In this document: one piece after another, positions 6,007 to 6,116 of the stretch
Layout: each line of letters begins with the position of its first letter
Position numbering within the stretch: position 1 is the stretch's first letter
NCBI GenBank assembly: GCA_903865465.1
Contig: CAIPJU010000528.1
Coordinates: 1-6,116 of the forward strand
Direction of reading: 5' to 3'
From: an uncultured Bacteroidota bacterium
GTDB lineage: Bacteria > Bacteroidota > Bacteroidia > Bacteroidales > VadinHA17
Length of the DNA stretch: 6,116 bases
Position numbers and translations under genes: made by a program
Notes under the pieces: model-generated
The model's input: only the letters and a program-made list of their open reading frames with translations
The model's database searches: none
Told to the model about the DNA's origin: nothing

Positions 6007-6116
6007 TTAATTATACTGAAATCTGTTCATTGGATTAAACATCAGTTCATTTTCCATTGATTTTTCTGAATTGTAGGCATGATTTAAGATCAATTTCAGA
6101 CAATCATATTCGTCCT
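6007..6116 (-). CDS. Possible C-terminal end of a convergent gene, unidentified
   Basis: On the - strand, a frame is open from the window edge (first whole codon ending at 6114) for 35 codons to a TAA at 6009-6007. The peptide ends MENELMFNPMNRFQYN and has a natural-looking amino-acid mix (E, K, L, N, aromatic residues). The other two - strand frames hit stops within seven codons of the edge. I do not recognise the family. A 35-codon open stretch can arise by chance even in AT-rich DNA, so this is a tentative call. If real, it converges on the GNAT gene with an 82-bp gap holding the inverted repeats. Confidence 0.33.
   Translation of the reverse strand, partial: DEYDCLKLILNHAYNSEKSMENELMFNPMNRFQYN

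Noticed and set aside
1..6116. CRISPR array, tRNA, rRNA, insertion sequence or prophage remains
   Set aside because: No regularly spaced repeats, no tRNA-like cloverleaf, no transposase or integrase coding sequence and no terminal inverted repeats with target duplications were seen by eye on either strand.

Overview
The window reads as chromosomal DNA from a member of the Bacteroidota, probably Bacteroidales-like. None of the gene starts has a Shine-Dalgarno sequence, the coding DNA is moderately AT-rich, the intergenic DNA is strongly AT-rich, and the protein families and gene order fit that phylum. The assignment is an inference; no rRNA or other taxonomic marker is present.

Layout, left to right. 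(1) Positions 1-368 hold the C-terminal half of a DeoR/GlpR-type sugar-responsive repressor, cut by the window edge. (2) Positions 369-610 are a non-coding AT-rich gap with an 8-bp perfect palindrome, a related 16-bp imperfect repeat copy 120 bp further on, and at best a weak promoter candidate. (3) Positions 611-5405 are a compact four-gene operon on the + strand: a TolC-type outer-membrane channel, a MacA/HlyD-type periplasmic adaptor, a MacB-type ABC ATPase and a MacB/FtsX-type permease. Gaps between these genes are 26, 15 and 11 bp. (4) Positions 5442-5924 encode a GNAT acetyltransferase 36 bp after the permease, probably on the same transcript. (5) Positions 5925-6116 contain overlapping inverted repeats and possibly the last 35 codons of an unidentified convergent gene on the - strand.

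Together the four operon genes give a complete tripartite MacAB-TolC-like pump. The ATPase and permease form the inner-membrane mechanotransmission transporter, the adaptor spans the periplasm, and the TolC-like protein forms the outer-membrane exit. ATPase and permease are separate polypeptides, unlike the fused MacB of E. coli. The substrate cannot be read from the sequence; antibiotics, lipopeptides, peptides or envelope components are all possible for this family.

No new biological system is evident; the operon is of a known type. The points most worth a second look are a shared CAG-containing sequence just before all five start codons, a roughly 70-residue low-complexity insert in the adaptor, the GNAT gene at the operon tail, and the palindrome and repeat pair in the upstream gap.
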